Origin: Microbulbifer sediminum
Lineage (GTDB): Bacteria; Pseudomonadota; Gammaproteobacteria; Pseudomonadales; Cellvibrionaceae
Assembly: GCF_021729035.1 (NCBI RefSeq)
Contig: NZ_JAJSAP010000004.1
Location: 124,001-188,000, forward strand
Direction of reading: 5' to 3'
Length of the DNA stretch: 64,000 bases
Under the pieces are notes generated by a model. That model worked only from the letters and a program-made list of their open reading frames with translations, searched no databases and was not told where the DNA came from. This document shows positions 1 through 9,782 of this stretch, piece by piece. The position numbers and the translations under genes were made by a program. Position 1 is the stretch's first letter; the number at the start of each line of letters is the position of its first letter.

Positions 1-669
1 GTCCAGGAATGTAGTCAGGCGCTGTAGCCGGTAGGGGCTCAGCATCGCCAACAGCGCCAGGGCGCTCGCCGCAAGCCCCACCAACAGGAACGTATGCGGC
101 AGGCGTGCTCCGGCGAGGAACACCATCGCCAGTACCGTCCCGGAAATCACCACCACGGAACCAAAGTCAGGCTGCATCAGCAGCAACATGGCAACCAATC
201 CCAGAATCACCACCGGGATCATGAAGCTGCTCCAGTGGCGCAGCTGCTGGTTGCGGCGAGTCAGGAAACTCGCGAAAAACACCAGGAGGCAGAACTTCGC
301 CACTTCCGCCGGCTGCACCGTGATCGGGCCGAATACCAGCCAACGGCGACTGCCGTTTACCTCGCGCCCTACGCCGGGTACCAGCACCGCTAGCAACAAC
401 AGGCAGGAAAACAGCAGCAGCGGCCACGACAGGCGCGACCAGGCCGAGAGCGAGACCTGGCTGACCACCAGTGCCACCAAGCCGCCCAGGCCGAGGAATA
501 CCAGGTGACGCTTCAGGAAGTACCAGGCATCGCCATACTGGTCCGCGGCGAATGCAATTGAGGCGGACCCCACCATCACCACGCCAATACTTACCAGTGC
601 CAGAACGCAAAATGGCAGCATCCAGTCCAGGTTGAATTCCTTTTCAGTAGCCTGCGGGATCCGGCTCAT
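1..669 (-). CDS. ftsW: FtsW, lipid II polymerase of the septum (partial, C-terminus outside window)
   Basis: SEDS-family membrane protein that polymerises lipid II at the division septum together with FtsI. Only the first 223 codons are inside the window; the frame is open to the left edge. The N-terminus reads MSRIPQATEKEF and is followed by several hydrophobic spans and the SEDS loop VNGSRRWLVFGPITVQPAEVAK, where the Arg-Trp and Gln-Pro-x-Glu residues are typical of FtsW/RodA. The ATG overlaps the murD stop as ATGA, implying translational coupling. Its position after murD in a dcw cluster makes FtsW, not RodA, the clear choice. Family function is established knowledge. Confidence 0.95.
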   Translation of the reverse strand, partial: MSRIPQATEKEFNLDWMLPFCVLALVSIGVVMVGSASIAFAADQYGDAWYFLKRHLVFLGLGGLVALVVSQVSLSAWSRLSWPLLLFSCLLLLAVLVPGVGREVNGSRRWLVFGPITVQPAEVAKFCLLVFFASFLTRRNQQLRHWSSFMIPVVILGLVAMLLLMQPDFGSVVVISGTVLAMVFLAGARLPHTFLLVGLAASALALLAMLSPYRLQRLTTFLD

Positions 670-2084
670 GCCACACCCCCTGCCCGGTTTTCCGGCAGCT
701 CGCCCACCGCGCGGCGGAAGTCATCACCTCGCGCCTCAAAATTGCGATACATATCAAAGCTTGCGCAGGCCGGCGATAGCAGCACATAGTCACCCGGTTG
801 CGCCAACTGCCGCGCGGACTGCACCGCCGCATCCATATCATCGGCTGGCACAATTGTGACGCGCCCACGGAACGCCTCGGCGACTCGCGGTCCGTCCACA
901 CCAATGGCAACCAGCGCCCGCACGGTATCCGCGGACTCCGCCAGCACCGAGAAATCGGCGCCCTTGCCTTCGCCACCCGCGATCAGCACGATCTTGCGGC
1001 TGCCGCTGGCCAGCCCCTCGAGCGCGGCACGGGTGGCTCCGATATTGGTGCCCTTGGAGTCGTTCACATAGATCACACCGTCCACGTCAGCGACACGTTC
1101 ACAGCGGTGTGGCAGGCCGCGAAAACGGCCAAGCACCGCCAGCATCGCGTGCATCGGCAGGTCGACTGCACTGCCCAGCGCCAGCGCTGCCAGGGCATTG
1201 GCCGTGTTATGACTTCCCACCATTGCCAGCTCACTCACCGGCAGCAGTTTCTCCTGCCCACGTGCCAGCCAGGTGGTGGCCGGGTCATTGCCTACACCAT
1301 CCTGCAACAGCCCGAACTGCCCCAGGTCCGGCCGATCGAGTCCGAAGCTCCACTCGCGGCTGTCACGGGACAGGGGGCCGCGTGTCAGCGGGTCAGCGCG
1401 GTTGATCACCAGCTGGTGCGCGTGGCGATAAATCCGCTGCTTGGCCCGGTGATACGCGGCCATATCCGGGTAGCGGTCCATGTGGTCCGCACTCAGGTTG
1501 AGAATCGTCGCCACCTCAGGAGCCAGGGAAAACGTGGTTTCGAGCTGGAAACTCGACAGTTCGAGCACAAACAGTTCCGGGAGAAGTGCGGGCTGCCCCG
1601 CATCCGCCGGTGCCAGCAAGTCCAGCACCGGCACTCCGATATTGCCGCCCACGCGCACGTCGATGCCGGCCTCCTCGGCCATCATGCCCACCAGGGTGGT
1701 TACCGTGCTCTTACCGTTAGAACCGGTGATTGCGACGATTTTTGGCGGTTCTTCCCGCGCTGCCAGCTCCCGCGCAAACAGCTCGATATCCCCAATCACC
1801 GGGATGCCTGCCGCGGCCGCCCGCTGTAATGCGGGCTCGGCCAGGGACACACCGGGGCTGGCCACAATTTCACTGGCGGCGAGCAGGGTCTCGGGATTCA
1901 GTGGACCGGTTTCCACCGGCACATCCGGGAACGCAGCCCGGAAATCCTCCAGGCCCGGTGGCTCGCTGCGGCTGTCGACAACCACCGGGGAGAAACCGGC
2001 ACGCAGCAGGTAACGCACCACCGATTGACCGGTAGCGCCCATGCCGATAACCACTTTTTTCTCCGATGTCGCGATCAACGTCAT
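666..2084 (-). CDS. murD: UDP-N-acetylmuramoyl-L-alanine--D-glutamate ligase
   Basis: Cytoplasmic Mur ligase adding D-glutamate to UDP-MurNAc-L-Ala with ATP. The 472-residue protein has the N-terminal UDP-binding fold (GMGATGQS at about residues 14-21), the ATP loop GSNGKST at 121-127, and the C-terminal domain with NDSKGTN, typical of MurD. Length fits the family (about 440-480). It follows mraY after a 25-bp gap and overlaps ftsW by four bases, the usual dcw order. Nothing looks damaged. Confidence 0.97.
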   Translation of the reverse strand: MTLIATSEKKVVIGMGATGQSVVRYLLRAGFSPVVVDSRSEPPGLEDFRAAFPDVPVETGPLNPETLLAASEIVASPGVSLAEPALQRAAAAGIPVIGDIELFARELAAREEPPKIVAITGSNGKSTVTTLVGMMAEEAGIDVRVGGNIGVPVLDLLAPADAGQPALLPELFVLELSSFQLETTFSLAPEVATILNLSADHMDRYPDMAAYHRAKQRIYRHAHQLVINRADPLTRGPLSRDSREWSFGLDRPDLGQFGLLQDGVGNDPATTWLARGQEKLLPVSELAMVGSHNTANALAALALGSAVDLPMHAMLAVLGRFRGLPHRCERVADVDGVIYVNDSKGTNIGATRAALEGLASGSRKIVLIAGGEGKGADFSVLAESADTVRALVAIGVDGPRVAEAFRGRVTIVPADDMDAAVQSARQLAQPGDYVLLSPACASFDMYRNFEARGDDFRRAVGELPENRAGGVA

Positions 2085-2109
2085 AATTTTCTCAGCGCCG
2101 CGTTTTCAT

Positions 2110-3195
2110 TCAGCGCAATTTCAATGTCGCCAGTCCTGCGAGCACCAGGACCACGGTAATAATCCAGAAGCGCACGATTACGCGCGGCTCCGGCCAGCCT
2201 TTCAGTTCGAAATGGTGATGCAGCGGCGCCATGCGGAAAATCCGCTTACCGGTCAGCTTGAATGAAGCCACCTGCAGGATCACCGAGACCGTCTCCATCA
2301 CGAACACGCCCCCCATGATGAAGAGCACAATTTCATGACGGGTGATCACGGCAATCACCCCCAGCGCTGCACCCAGCGCCAGCGCTCCGACGTCACCCAT
2401 AAAGACCTGGGCCGGGTACGTGTTGAACCACAGGAAGCCGAGCCCGGCCCCGCCGAGCGCAGCACAGAACACCGCCAGCTCGCCGGCGCCACTGATCGAC
2501 GGAATGTGCAGGTATTCGGCAAACTCCACATGGCCACAGAGATAGGCGATGACACCAAGGGCACCCCCGACCATGACCGTGGGCATGATCGCCAGGCCAT
2601 CCAGTCCATCAGTGAGGTTCACGGCATTGCTCGAGCCCACAATCACGAAGTAAGTCAGTGCAATAAAGAAGACCGGACCCAGGTCCAGAACCGCATCCTT
2701 GAAAAAGGGCACAAAAAACTGTGTCTCTGCCGGACTGGTGGCACTGGCATATAGATAAATCGCAGCTCCCAGGCCCGCCACCGACTGCCAGAAATACTTC
2801 CAGCGCGCGATCAGGCCACGGGGGTTTTTCTCCACTACCTTCTTGTAATCATCGACAAAGCCGACGGCACCAAAAATAAATGTCACCAGCAATACCACCC
2901 ATACATAGCGGTTGCTGAGGTCGGACCAGAGCAGCGCACCGGTAAAGATCGCGGCGAGGATCAGGGTCCCGCCCATGGTCGGGGTGCCGGACTTGCTCAG
3001 GTGTGTTTGCGGCCCGTCATCACGCACGGCCTGGCCCACCTGCAGCCGGTTCAGCCAGGTAATCATCCGTGGTCCCACCAGCAGTGACATGCCCAGGGCA
3101 GTGAGCGCCCCCAGGATTGCCCGCACAGTAAGGTAATTGAACACCGCAAAGGCGCTCACGTGTTGTTGTAATAGTTCTGCCAGCCAGAGCAGCAT
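2110..3195 (-). CDS. mraY: Phospho-N-acetylmuramoyl-pentapeptide transferase
   Basis: Integral membrane enzyme that transfers phospho-MurNAc-pentapeptide to undecaprenyl phosphate, making lipid I. The 361-residue protein has about ten hydrophobic spans, the conserved Asp pair in VDDYKK (about 115-116), the NLTDGLDG motif (193-200) and the late HHHFELKGW histidine motif. The length equals the E. coli enzyme closely. The start ATG shares one base with the murF stop (TGATG), so the two are probably translated together. Confidence 0.98.
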   Translation of the reverse strand: MLLWLAELLQQHVSAFAVFNYLTVRAILGALTALGMSLLVGPRMITWLNRLQVGQAVRDDGPQTHLSKSGTPTMGGTLILAAIFTGALLWSDLSNRYVWVVLLVTFIFGAVGFVDDYKKVVEKNPRGLIARWKYFWQSVAGLGAAIYLYASATSPAETQFFVPFFKDAVLDLGPVFFIALTYFVIVGSSNAVNLTDGLDGLAIMPTVMVGGALGVIAYLCGHVEFAEYLHIPSISGAGELAVFCAALGGAGLGFLWFNTYPAQVFMGDVGALALGAALGVIAVITRHEIVLFIMGGVFVMETVSVILQVASFKLTGKRIFRMAPLHHHFELKGWPEPRVIVRFWIITVVLVLAGLATLKLR

Positions 3196-4580
3196 CAGTT
3201 ATCCCCTTCTCCGTCCCCGGTTTGTGTCAGTGCCTGTACCACTTCTTCCATACGGGCACTGCGGGACCCCTTTACCAGCACCGTGGTTTCTTTGGTCAAA
3301 TCCCTCTCTAGCGCGGCGACCAGCCGCGCGCGCTCGGAAAAATTGTGGGCGTTATCGCCGCTTACCGCAGCAAACGCCTCGGTGGCAGCCGCACCCAGTG
3401 GACCAAAGGTATAGAGCCCGTCCAGGCCGCGATTGGCCGCCAGCTCGCCCACCTCCCGATGCATCGCCTCGGCATCGGCGCCCAGTTCCGCCATATCCCC
3501 CAGTACCAGAATCTTCCTGCCCGGCCGCTGGGCCAGCAGGTTGATGGCGGCGGCCACCGATCCCGGATTCGCGTTATAGCTGTCGTCGATCACTGTCTCA
3601 CCCGCACGGCCACGCAGCATTTGCAGGCGCCCGGCAACGCCACCAGCCAATTCCAGCCCCGAGGCGATTTCTTTCGCCGGTATGCCCGCGGCGAAAGCAC
3701 AACCGGCGGCCACCAGGGCGTTGTGGACGTTATGCTCGCCCATCAGCTTCAACTGCACCCTGTGCGTCACCCCCTCGATTACCAGGTCAAATGACGGGCA
3801 GGCATCGGCGCCCACTTCTATGTTCTCGGCAAAAACCGCACAGTCCCGGCCCAGGCCGACATTCAGTGTCTCCACATCGTCGGGCATATTGCGCAGCCAG
3901 AAATCGGCAAAGTCATCGTCGGTGTTGATCACTGCGGTGCTGCCCGGCTCGAGGCTGGTGTAAATCTGGCCCTTGGCGGCGGCGATGCCGGCCACCGAGC
4001 CAAACCCCTCGACATGCGCCGGCTTGACGTTGTTGACCGCCGTCACCTGCGGCAGGCCAATACCACACAGGTAGCCGATGTCGTCGGGGCCGTTGGCACC
4101 CATTTCAAGAATCAGCACATCGTGTTCGGCGCTGAGACCGAACAGGGTCATGGGCACACCAAACTGGTTGTTCAGGTTGCCCTGCGTCACACAGGGGGTA
4201 TGCCTCTGGCCAAAAATTGCCGCCAGCATCTGCTTGACCGTGGTCTTGCCGCAGGATCCGGTAATCGCCAGCACCGGGCCTTTAAACTGTTCGCGGCAAA
4301 GCCGGCCAATCTGACCAAGTGCTATGGTGGTATCCCTGACGACCCACTGCGGTAATCCACAGCCTTCAATCTGGTGCTCGACCACCAGGCCCAGCACCTT
4401 GCCGTCCAGGTCGGCGGCAAATTCATGTGCGTCGAAAGTTTCACCAACCAGGGCGACGAAGATGGCATTCGCATCGAGTCTGCGGGTGTCGGTGCATACC
4501 TGCGCGAATTCCACCGAGCCATTGACCAGCTCGCCACCGAAGCGATTCTGCAGTTGTTGCAGGGTTAGCGGACTGATCAC
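3195..4580 (-). CDS. murF: UDP-N-acetylmuramoyl-tripeptide--D-alanyl-D-alanine ligase
   Basis: Adds the D-Ala-D-Ala dipeptide to complete the UDP-MurNAc-pentapeptide. The 461-residue protein shows the Mur ligase ATP loop TGSCGKTT at 107-114, the family motif DSYNANPGS in the central/C-terminal domains, and [13 protein letters not shown] near the end, which is characteristic of MurF. Its ATG overlaps the murE stop (ATGA). It stands between murE and mraY as expected. Confidence 0.97.
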   Translation of the reverse strand: MISPLTLQQLQNRFGGELVNGSVEFAQVCTDTRRLDANAIFVALVGETFDAHEFAADLDGKVLGLVVEHQIEGCGLPQWVVRDTTIALGQIGRLCREQFKGPVLAITGSCGKTTVKQMLAAIFGQRHTPCVTQGNLNNQFGVPMTLFGLSAEHDVLILEMGANGPDDIGYLCGIGLPQVTAVNNVKPAHVEGFGSVAGIAAAKGQIYTSLEPGSTAVINTDDDFADFWLRNMPDDVETLNVGLGRDCAVFAENIEVGADACPSFDLVIEGVTHRVQLKLMGEHNVHNALVAAGCAFAAGIPAKEIASGLELAGGVAGRLQMLRGRAGETVIDDSYNANPGSVAAAINLLAQRPGRKILVLGDMAELGADAEAMHREVGELAANRGLDGLYTFGPLGAAATEAFAAVSGDNAHNFSERARLVAALERDLTKETTVLVKGSRSARMEEVVQALTQTGDGEGDN

Positions 4581-6091
4581 GATGCCTCCCCGGCGCTGCC
4601 AGCCATGCGTGCTTCCAGTGCGCGCGCGGATTGCTCACGGTCGCAGAAGTGGATTTTCTCAGTACCGATAACCTGGTAGTCCTCATGGCCCTTGCCTGCG
4701 ATCAGCACAATGTCACCAGGCTCCGCTGCACTGACCGCCTGGCGGATGGCCGCTGCACGGTCCACTTCCACCTCGATATTGCTTGCTGCTCCCTCGAGGA
4801 TGTCATCGATTATTTTCTGCGGGTCCTCACTGCGAGGGTTGTCGCTGGTGACAATGGCGCGGTCAGCCATCTCTGAGGCGATGCGCCCCATGGGTGCCCG
4901 TTTGCCGGTATCGCGATCACCACCGCACCCGAAAACACACCAGAGCTTGCCGCGACAGTAGGGCCGCGCCGCTGCCAGTGCAGCCCGCAACGCTTCGGGC
5001 GTGTGGGCGTAGTCCACCAGGACGCTCACATCGCCATTCCCGGCCGCCACCCGTTCCATGCGCCCGGGTACCGCCCGGATGGAAGGGAAGGTCGCGAGAA
5101 TATCGTCCAGCGGGACACCCGCCGCAGCCACTGCCGCGACCACAGCCAGCGCATTGTGAATATTGAAGTCCCCGATAAGGGGGGCCCGCAGTTCGCCGCT
5201 GCCCCAGGGGGTGGTCAGCTGCACGGAAAAGCCACCCTCGTCGCGCCGCAGGTCGTTAACATGCAGGTCTCCCTGCTGCAGGCCGTAGCTGATTACCCGC
5301 AGGTTCCGGAGCTTGCAGCGCTCGAGCAGCTGTGCGCCGAACGGATCGTCGATATTGATCACGCCGCGCTTGAGTTTGGGCAGGCCAAACAGTTTTTCCT
5401 TGGCCGCCCCGTATGCCGTCATGTTGCCGTGGTAATCCAGGTGATCCCGGGACAGGTTGGTAAAAATGGCCGTATCGAACACCAGGCCGTGCACCCGCCC
5501 CTGGGCCAGGGCGTGAGAGGAAACCTCCATTGCCGCCGCGCGAACACCGCGATCGCGGAAGTCGGCATAGTCCGCCTGCAGGCGCACGGGGTCCGGCGTG
5601 GTGAGCCCAGTCTCCTGCAGCTGGATTTCACCCTTTTCCCAGATGCCATTGCCGATGGTACCCATCACCGCCGCCTTGCCATAATGTGCCGCCAGCAGTT
5701 GCGCGGTCAGGTAAGCACAGGTGGATTTGCCATTGGTACCGGTGACACCCACCAGGTACATGGATTCCGTCGGGTGACCGTAAAACCTCGCGGCGATTTC
5801 GCCGACACGCTTGCCCAGGCCCGGCACATAAGCCACCTCGACACCATCACGGGTTTCGGTCCGCAGACTGTCGCCATCGGCAAGCACGGCAGCAGCACCG
5901 GCCGCAATGGCACTATCGATAAATTCGCGGCCATCAGCCACGCTGCCACGCAATGCCATAAACAGGTCGCCCTGTTTTACCTGTCGGCTGTCCAGGGCGA
6001 CGCCGCTCACCTCAACTGCCGGGATGCCGGCATAGCCAGGCACGAGCTGCTGCAGGGAAACGGTCTTCGTGGTTTGCCCGCGCTGATTCAC
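4577..6091 (-). CDS. murE: UDP-N-acetylmuramoyl-tripeptide synthetase, meso-diaminopimelate-adding
   Basis: Adds the third stem-peptide residue. The ATP loop GTNGKST lies at 118-124 of 504 residues. The DNPR motif at 417-420 is the known signature for meso-diaminopimelate, rather than lysine, as substrate, consistent with a Gram-negative wall. The C-terminus keeps AGKGHEDYQ. The start is GTG overlapping the ftsI stop (GTGA), so translation is probably coupled to ftsI. Length is normal. Confidence 0.97.
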   Translation of the reverse strand: MNQRGQTTKTVSLQQLVPGYAGIPAVEVSGVALDSRQVKQGDLFMALRGSVADGREFIDSAIAAGAAAVLADGDSLRTETRDGVEVAYVPGLGKRVGEIAARFYGHPTESMYLVGVTGTNGKSTCAYLTAQLLAAHYGKAAVMGTIGNGIWEKGEIQLQETGLTTPDPVRLQADYADFRDRGVRAAAMEVSSHALAQGRVHGLVFDTAIFTNLSRDHLDYHGNMTAYGAAKEKLFGLPKLKRGVINIDDPFGAQLLERCKLRNLRVISYGLQQGDLHVNDLRRDEGGFSVQLTTPWGSGELRAPLIGDFNIHNALAVVAAVAAAGVPLDDILATFPSIRAVPGRMERVAAGNGDVSVLVDYAHTPEALRAALAAARPYCRGKLWCVFGCGGDRDTGKRAPMGRIASEMADRAIVTSDNPRSEDPQKIIDDILEGAASNIEVEVDRAAAIRQAVSAAEPGDIVLIAGKGHEDYQVIGTEKIHFCDREQSARALEARMAGSAGEAS

Positions 6092-7845
6092 GATTTATTA
6101 CCTCTTTCGCTTAACTGCACTGCCAGCTGCGTTTCAGCAGGTTCGATATGCTCCGGTGGCACCTGCAATAGCCGCATGGCACCAGTCATTACCTTGCCAA
6201 AAACCGGGGCGGCCACCTTGCCGCCGGAATATTTCGAGTGACTGAGGTCATCAATCACCACCACTGCCGCCAGGCGCGGGTTGTCTGCGGGAATAAAGCC
6301 CGCAAATACGGAACGGTAGCGATTGTCGGCGTACCCTTCGCTGCCCACCTTGTGCACCGTGCCGGTCTTGCCGGCAACCCGGTAGCCCTCTACGTCCGCG
6401 CGCTTGCCGGTGCCCTCGGAACTGATCACTGTCTCCAGCATGGCGGTCACTTCCCTGGCCAGTGGCTCTTCCGCCACGCGCTCCGCTGTTTTGTCTCTCC
6501 GCCCTGACAGAACCAGCGAAACCGGGCGCTTGAGCCCGGCATTGGCAAAGACACTGTACGCCTGGGCCAGCTGCACCGCGTTCACCGTCAGCCCATAGCC
6601 GAAGGCGAAATTGGCGCGCTCAATCGGGTGCCAGCGACTGCGACTCGGCAACACGCCCGGCGTTTCCCCCGGGAACCCGCTGCCAACCGCTTCCCCCAGC
6701 CCCAAGCGGTAAAAGAGTTCGCGCACGGAATTTGGTTCCAGATCCATGGCGATTTTCGTAATCCCCACCTGGCTCGACTTGGTGATCACGCGCGTCAGGT
6801 CGATCTTGCCGTAATTCACCGGGTCCAACAGGGTCTTACCCGGCAGGCGGATATAGCCCGGTGTGGTATCGATCTGCGTATGCGGCTGGTAGCGACCGGT
6901 TTCCAGGGCCGCCAGCACAGTCAGCGGTTTCACGGTTGAGCCCGGCTCGAACTGGTCAATCAGGGCCCGGTTGCGCATCGCTGCCGCGCTTACGCCCTTG
7001 CGGTTGTTCGGGTTGAACGAGGGCTGGTTGGCCATGGCCAGCACGTCGCCGCTACGGGTATCGAGAATCGTAATAAAGCCTGAGGCGGCCCCGTTCTCGG
7101 CGACCGCACGCTTCAATTCACGATAGGCCAGATACTGCAGGCGCATGTCGATACTCAGACGCAAATCCCGCCCGGGGTGGGCCTCCCGCTGGGTCGCCAG
7201 ATCACGCACCACACGGCCTTTCAGGTCCTTGACCACCTGCTGCCGGCCTGGCTGACCGGTCAGCCAGTCGTTGTAGGCCAGCTCCAGTCCTTCCTGTCCA
7301 CGGTCATCGATATTGGTAAAGCCCACCAGCTGCGCCACCACCTCTCCGGCCGGGTAAAAGCGGCGATACTCTTTCTTGCTGTATACGCCGGCAACATCCA
7401 GCGCCAGCACCTCACCAGCTTCCTCCGGCGCCAAGTGGCGACGCAGGTACATGAACTCCTTGTTGCGATATTTTTCGAGCCGCTTCGCCAGTGATGCGGG
7501 CTTCATCCGCAAGGCACCGGCCAGCCGGCGGAGCGTCCCGGAGTCCGCCTCACGCAGGACCTGAGGGTTGGCCCACAAGCTCTGCACCGGTGTACTGACC
7601 GCCAGTAGCTCGCCGTTGCGATCCAGGATGGCGCCACGATAGGCAGCGATTTCCTCAGTGCGGATGGTGCGTGCCCGGCCCTGATCCTGCAGGAACTGAT
7701 AACCGCGCTCCGCCTCCGGCACCACCTGCAACCGCGCCAGGTGCAGCACCAGGGCCAGGGCCAGCAGGCACAGCAGTACTGCCACCAGCGCGAAGCGCCA
7801 GCGGGCAATACCCATCTGCGGTTGCTGTTTTTTCACTGCGCCCAT
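6088..7845 (-). CDS. ftsI: FtsI / PBP3, septal peptidoglycan transpeptidase
   Basis: Class B penicillin-binding protein that cross-links septal peptidoglycan with FtsW. I place the start at 7845 because GGGAG lies just upstream and MGAVKKQQPQ leads directly into the membrane anchor, as in other FtsI; an ATG 18 bases earlier lacks a good ribosome-binding site. From 7845 the protein has 585 residues: anchor at about 18-37, pedestal domain, then the transpeptidase domain with STVK at 303-306 and KTG at 493-495. The middle SxN motif reads SSQ (357-359, codons TCG AGC CAG) where E. coli and Pseudomonas have SSN; see findings. Otherwise intact and in normal dcw context. Confidence 0.96.
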   Translation of the reverse strand: MGAVKKQQPQMGIARWRFALVAVLLCLLALALVLHLARLQVVPEAERGYQFLQDQGRARTIRTEEIAAYRGAILDRNGELLAVSTPVQSLWANPQVLREADSGTLRRLAGALRMKPASLAKRLEKYRNKEFMYLRRHLAPEEAGEVLALDVAGVYSKKEYRRFYPAGEVVAQLVGFTNIDDRGQEGLELAYNDWLTGQPGRQQVVKDLKGRVVRDLATQREAHPGRDLRLSIDMRLQYLAYRELKRAVAENGAASGFITILDTRSGDVLAMANQPSFNPNNRKGVSAAAMRNRALIDQFEPGSTVKPLTVLAALETGRYQPHTQIDTTPGYIRLPGKTLLDPVNYGKIDLTRVITKSSQVGITKIAMDLEPNSVRELFYRLGLGEAVGSGFPGETPGVLPSRSRWHPIERANFAFGYGLTVNAVQLAQAYSVFANAGLKRPVSLVLSGRRDKTAERVAEEPLAREVTAMLETVISSEGTGKRADVEGYRVAGKTGTVHKVGSEGYADNRYRSVFAGFIPADNPRLAAVVVIDDLSHSKYSGGKVAAPVFGKVMTGAMRLLQVPPEHIEPAETQLAVQLSERGNKS

Positions 7846-7928
7846 AAGGCTCCCTGTACGCATCTGTTTTACCAGGCCTGCCTGGAAAGGCCCCGGCGCT
7901 TGCTAGCGCCTTTTACTTTCTCTTCAAA

Positions 7929-8204
7929 TTATTCTGTGGGAACAATGATTCGCTCACCGGCCTCTGGAGCACGCATTCCCAGTCTGTCACGTGCTTCGCG
8001 CTCAATGCGGCTGTAGGCGGACCAGGCACCCCGCTCCAACAGCAGCCGCTCCTGCTCATAGCGCAATTCATCGCGCTGTTTCTGTGCCTGCACCAGCTCG
8101 GCGGTGAGTGCGCGGCTTTGCTGCGTGGTGTGAACGACGCCAAGGGCGGAGACCAATGTCGCCACCCACAAAAAAACCACAATCAACATGCGCCGGTTGT
8201 TCAT
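7929..8204 (-). CDS. ftsL: FtsL, divisome bitopic membrane protein
   Basis: Small divisome subunit that bridges FtsB/FtsQ and FtsWI. The 91-residue protein has a short cytoplasmic tail, one membrane span at about 7-25 and a following heptad-like charged stretch (about 30-70) expected to form a coiled coil with FtsB. Sequence conservation of FtsL is low; the call rests on size, topology and position between rsmH and ftsI. The start overlaps the rsmH stop by one base (TGATG). Confidence 0.92.
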   Translation of the reverse strand: MNNRRMLIVVFLWVATLVSALGVVHTTQQSRALTAELVQAQKQRDELRYEQERLLLERGAWSAYSRIEREARDRLGMRAPEAGERIIVPTE

Positions 8205-9127
8205 CAGAGTTTCTCCGCCACGCGCATCACCGCACTGCGGGAGCGCACGTTTTCACCAACCTCCTGCGCCTCTGCCTTGACCGCCTTGCCCACCGAGCGC
8301 AGCGTTTTTTTAATCTCGCTATCCATCACCGGCAGCCCTTTCGGCAACTGCGGGCCGCGCTCTTTCTCGCGGATAAAGCGCTTTACCATCCGGTCCTCAA
8401 GCGAATGGAAGCTGATCACCACCAGGTGCCCCCCGGGTGCCAGCAACGCGATCGCCGCCTCGAGAGCCCGCTGCAAGTCTTCCAGTTCGCCATTCACATG
8501 GATGCGAATGGCCTGGAACACCCGCGTGGCCGGATGCTTGCCTTTCTCCCATGCCGGATTGGCCGCCTTCACCACTTCGGCCAGGTCCAGTGTTCGCTCA
8601 AACGGCTGTTCCGCCCGGCGACGGACAATGGCTGCGGCCATCCGGCGGGCAAACCGCTCCTCACCGTACTCGCGGAAAACCCGCGCCATCTCGGCCTCGG
8701 ATTCGCTGTTCACCCACTCCGCGGCGCTCTGGCCGCTGCTGGTATCCATACGCATATCCAGCGGCCCGTCGTGGATAAAACTGAATCCACGCTCAGCCTG
8801 GTCCAGCTGTGGCGAGGAAACACCCAGATCCAGCAGGATGCCGCTGACCTGCCCTTCGCGCCCGGAAGCAGCCTCGGCCATATCGGCAAATGAGCCATGC
8901 CAGATCGTGAAGCGGTCATCGCCGCCAAAGCGCTCGCGCGCGTACGCCACCGCCTGCGGATCCTTGTCGATCCCCAGCAGTTCGCCGCGCTCTCCCAGCT
9001 TCTCCAGGATCGCGGCACTGTGTCCGCCACGACCGAACGTACCGTCGATATAAAAACCGCCCGGGTCGGTGACCAGGGCGTCCACGGCCTCGCGCAACAA
9101 CACACTGCGATGCAACTCTTGCGACAC
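8204..9127 (-). CDS. rsmH: 16S rRNA (cytosine1402-N4)-methyltransferase RsmH
   Basis: SAM-dependent enzyme methylating C1402 of 16S rRNA, the same nucleotide that RsmI, also in this window, methylates on the ribose. The 307-residue protein has the MraW signature: the SAM-binding loop GTFGRGGHS at 29-37, [11 protein letters not shown], and [10 protein letters not shown] near the C-terminus. The start is GTG at 9127, preceded by AGGAGA with good spacing. It sits directly after mraZ and overlaps ftsL. Confidence 0.98.
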   Translation of the reverse strand: MSQELHRSVLLREAVDALVTDPGGFYIDGTFGRGGHSAAILEKLGERGELLGIDKDPQAVAYARERFGGDDRFTIWHGSFADMAEAASGREGQVSGILLDLGVSSPQLDQAERGFSFIHDGPLDMRMDTSSGQSAAEWVNSESEAEMARVFREYGEERFARRMAAAIVRRRAEQPFERTLDLAEVVKAANPAWEKGKHPATRVFQAIRIHVNGELEDLQRALEAAIALLAPGGHLVVISFHSLEDRMVKRFIREKERGPQLPKGLPVMDSEIKKTLRSVGKAVKAEAQEVGENVRSRSAVMRVAEKL

Positions 9128-9147
9128 CCAGGTCTTCTCCTATCGGT

Positions 9148-9591
9148 TTACAGGGAGAGCGAGGCCATTTCCTCCGGCATCTCACCCTCACCTTCACTGT
9201 CGTCGAGCCAGGACATCCAGCCCTCCTCACTCCAGAGCTCCAGCTTCTTGCCCTGGCCCACGAGCATCAATTTCTTCTCCAGCCCGGCGTATTCACGCAG
9301 GGTCGGTGGAATCAGTACACGACCGTTGCCGTCCACCTGCAGCTCGCAGGCGTAACCGATCAACAGTCGCTGCGCACGACGCGCCACTTTATTGAAACTG
9401 GAAAGGGATTCGATCTTGGGTAGAATTTCCTGCCACTGCGGCTCGGGGTACACGAGCAGGCAACGCTCTTCAGTGTGCGCGGTCACCACCAGGCGCCCAC
9501 CACAATCTTCCAGCAGCGTGTCCCTGACACGCGCCGGAATCGCCAGACGCCCCTTGGCGTCCATGTTGATTGCGTGGCTGCCTAAATACAC
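9148..9591 (-). CDS. mraZ: MraZ, transcriptional regulator of the dcw operon
   Basis: DNA-binding protein with two SpoVT/AbrB-like MraZ repeats, known to repress its own dcw operon by binding short direct repeats. The 147-residue protein starts [18 protein letters not shown] and has the second repeat around [19 protein letters not shown]. The start codon is GTG. Four phased boxes lie in the leader just upstream of it (see operator entry), which supports autoregulation here too. Confidence 0.97.
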   Translation of the reverse strand: MYLGSHAINMDAKGRLAIPARVRDTLLEDCGGRLVVTAHTEERCLLVYPEPQWQEILPKIESLSSFNKVARRAQRLLIGYACELQVDGNGRVLIPPTLREYAGLEKKLMLVGQGKKLELWSEEGWMSWLDDSEGEGEMPEEMASLSL

Positions 9592-9712
9592 TTTGGTTCC
9601 AAGTGCGCGGTCGGACCACCCGCGAGCTCCCCGTTATTACTGTTTATTACTGGTGAAAAATTGCGCGCTTTTCATTCGTGCGATGTAAATACCCACTCAC
9701 AAACACGAATAA

Positions 9713-9747
9713 ACCACCAAAACCCACAAATTTCCACTTTTCTCCAC
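9713..9747 (-). promoter_or_regulatory. Probable MraZ operator: four GTGG boxes with exact 10-bp period
   Basis: Reading the minus strand, GTGG (CCAC on plus at 9714, 9724, 9734 and 9744) occurs four times with exactly 10 bases between starts, immediately downstream of the dcw promoter -10. MraZ is known in E. coli to bind TGGGN-type repeats separated by 5 bases, i.e. the same 10-bp phase. The identity as the MraZ operator is inference from spacing, sequence and place. Confidence 0.75.
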
Positions 9748-9754
9748 TTTCGAC

Positions 9755-9782
9755 ACTATAAATCTGGCTTGCCTAAAGTCAA
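9755..9782 (-). promoter_or_regulatory. dcw (Pmra) sigma-70 promoter
   Basis: On the minus strand TTGACT (9777-9782) and TATAGT (9755-9760) are separated by 16 bases, close to the sigma-70 consensus, and lie about 165 bases upstream of the mraZ GTG. Transcription would start at about 9748, at the edge of the phased MraZ boxes. The surrounding DNA is clearly A/T-richer than the genes. Confidence 0.7.

Noticed and set aside
798-1829. Long plus-strand open frame of 343 codons
   Set aside because: It is antisense to murD, His/Gln/Arg-rich without recognisable domains, and typical of GC-rich shadow frames.
5003-6241. Plus-strand open frame of 412 codons
   Set aside because: Antisense to murE and ftsI; composition is that of a reverse-frame shadow, and both sense genes are certain.
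7895-7910. Hairpin GGCGCT-TGCT-AGCGCC between ftsL and ftsI as a terminator
   Set aside because: The stem is only six pairs and no T-tract follows on the minus strand. A terminator inside an essential operon is unlikely; it may be a minor processing element.
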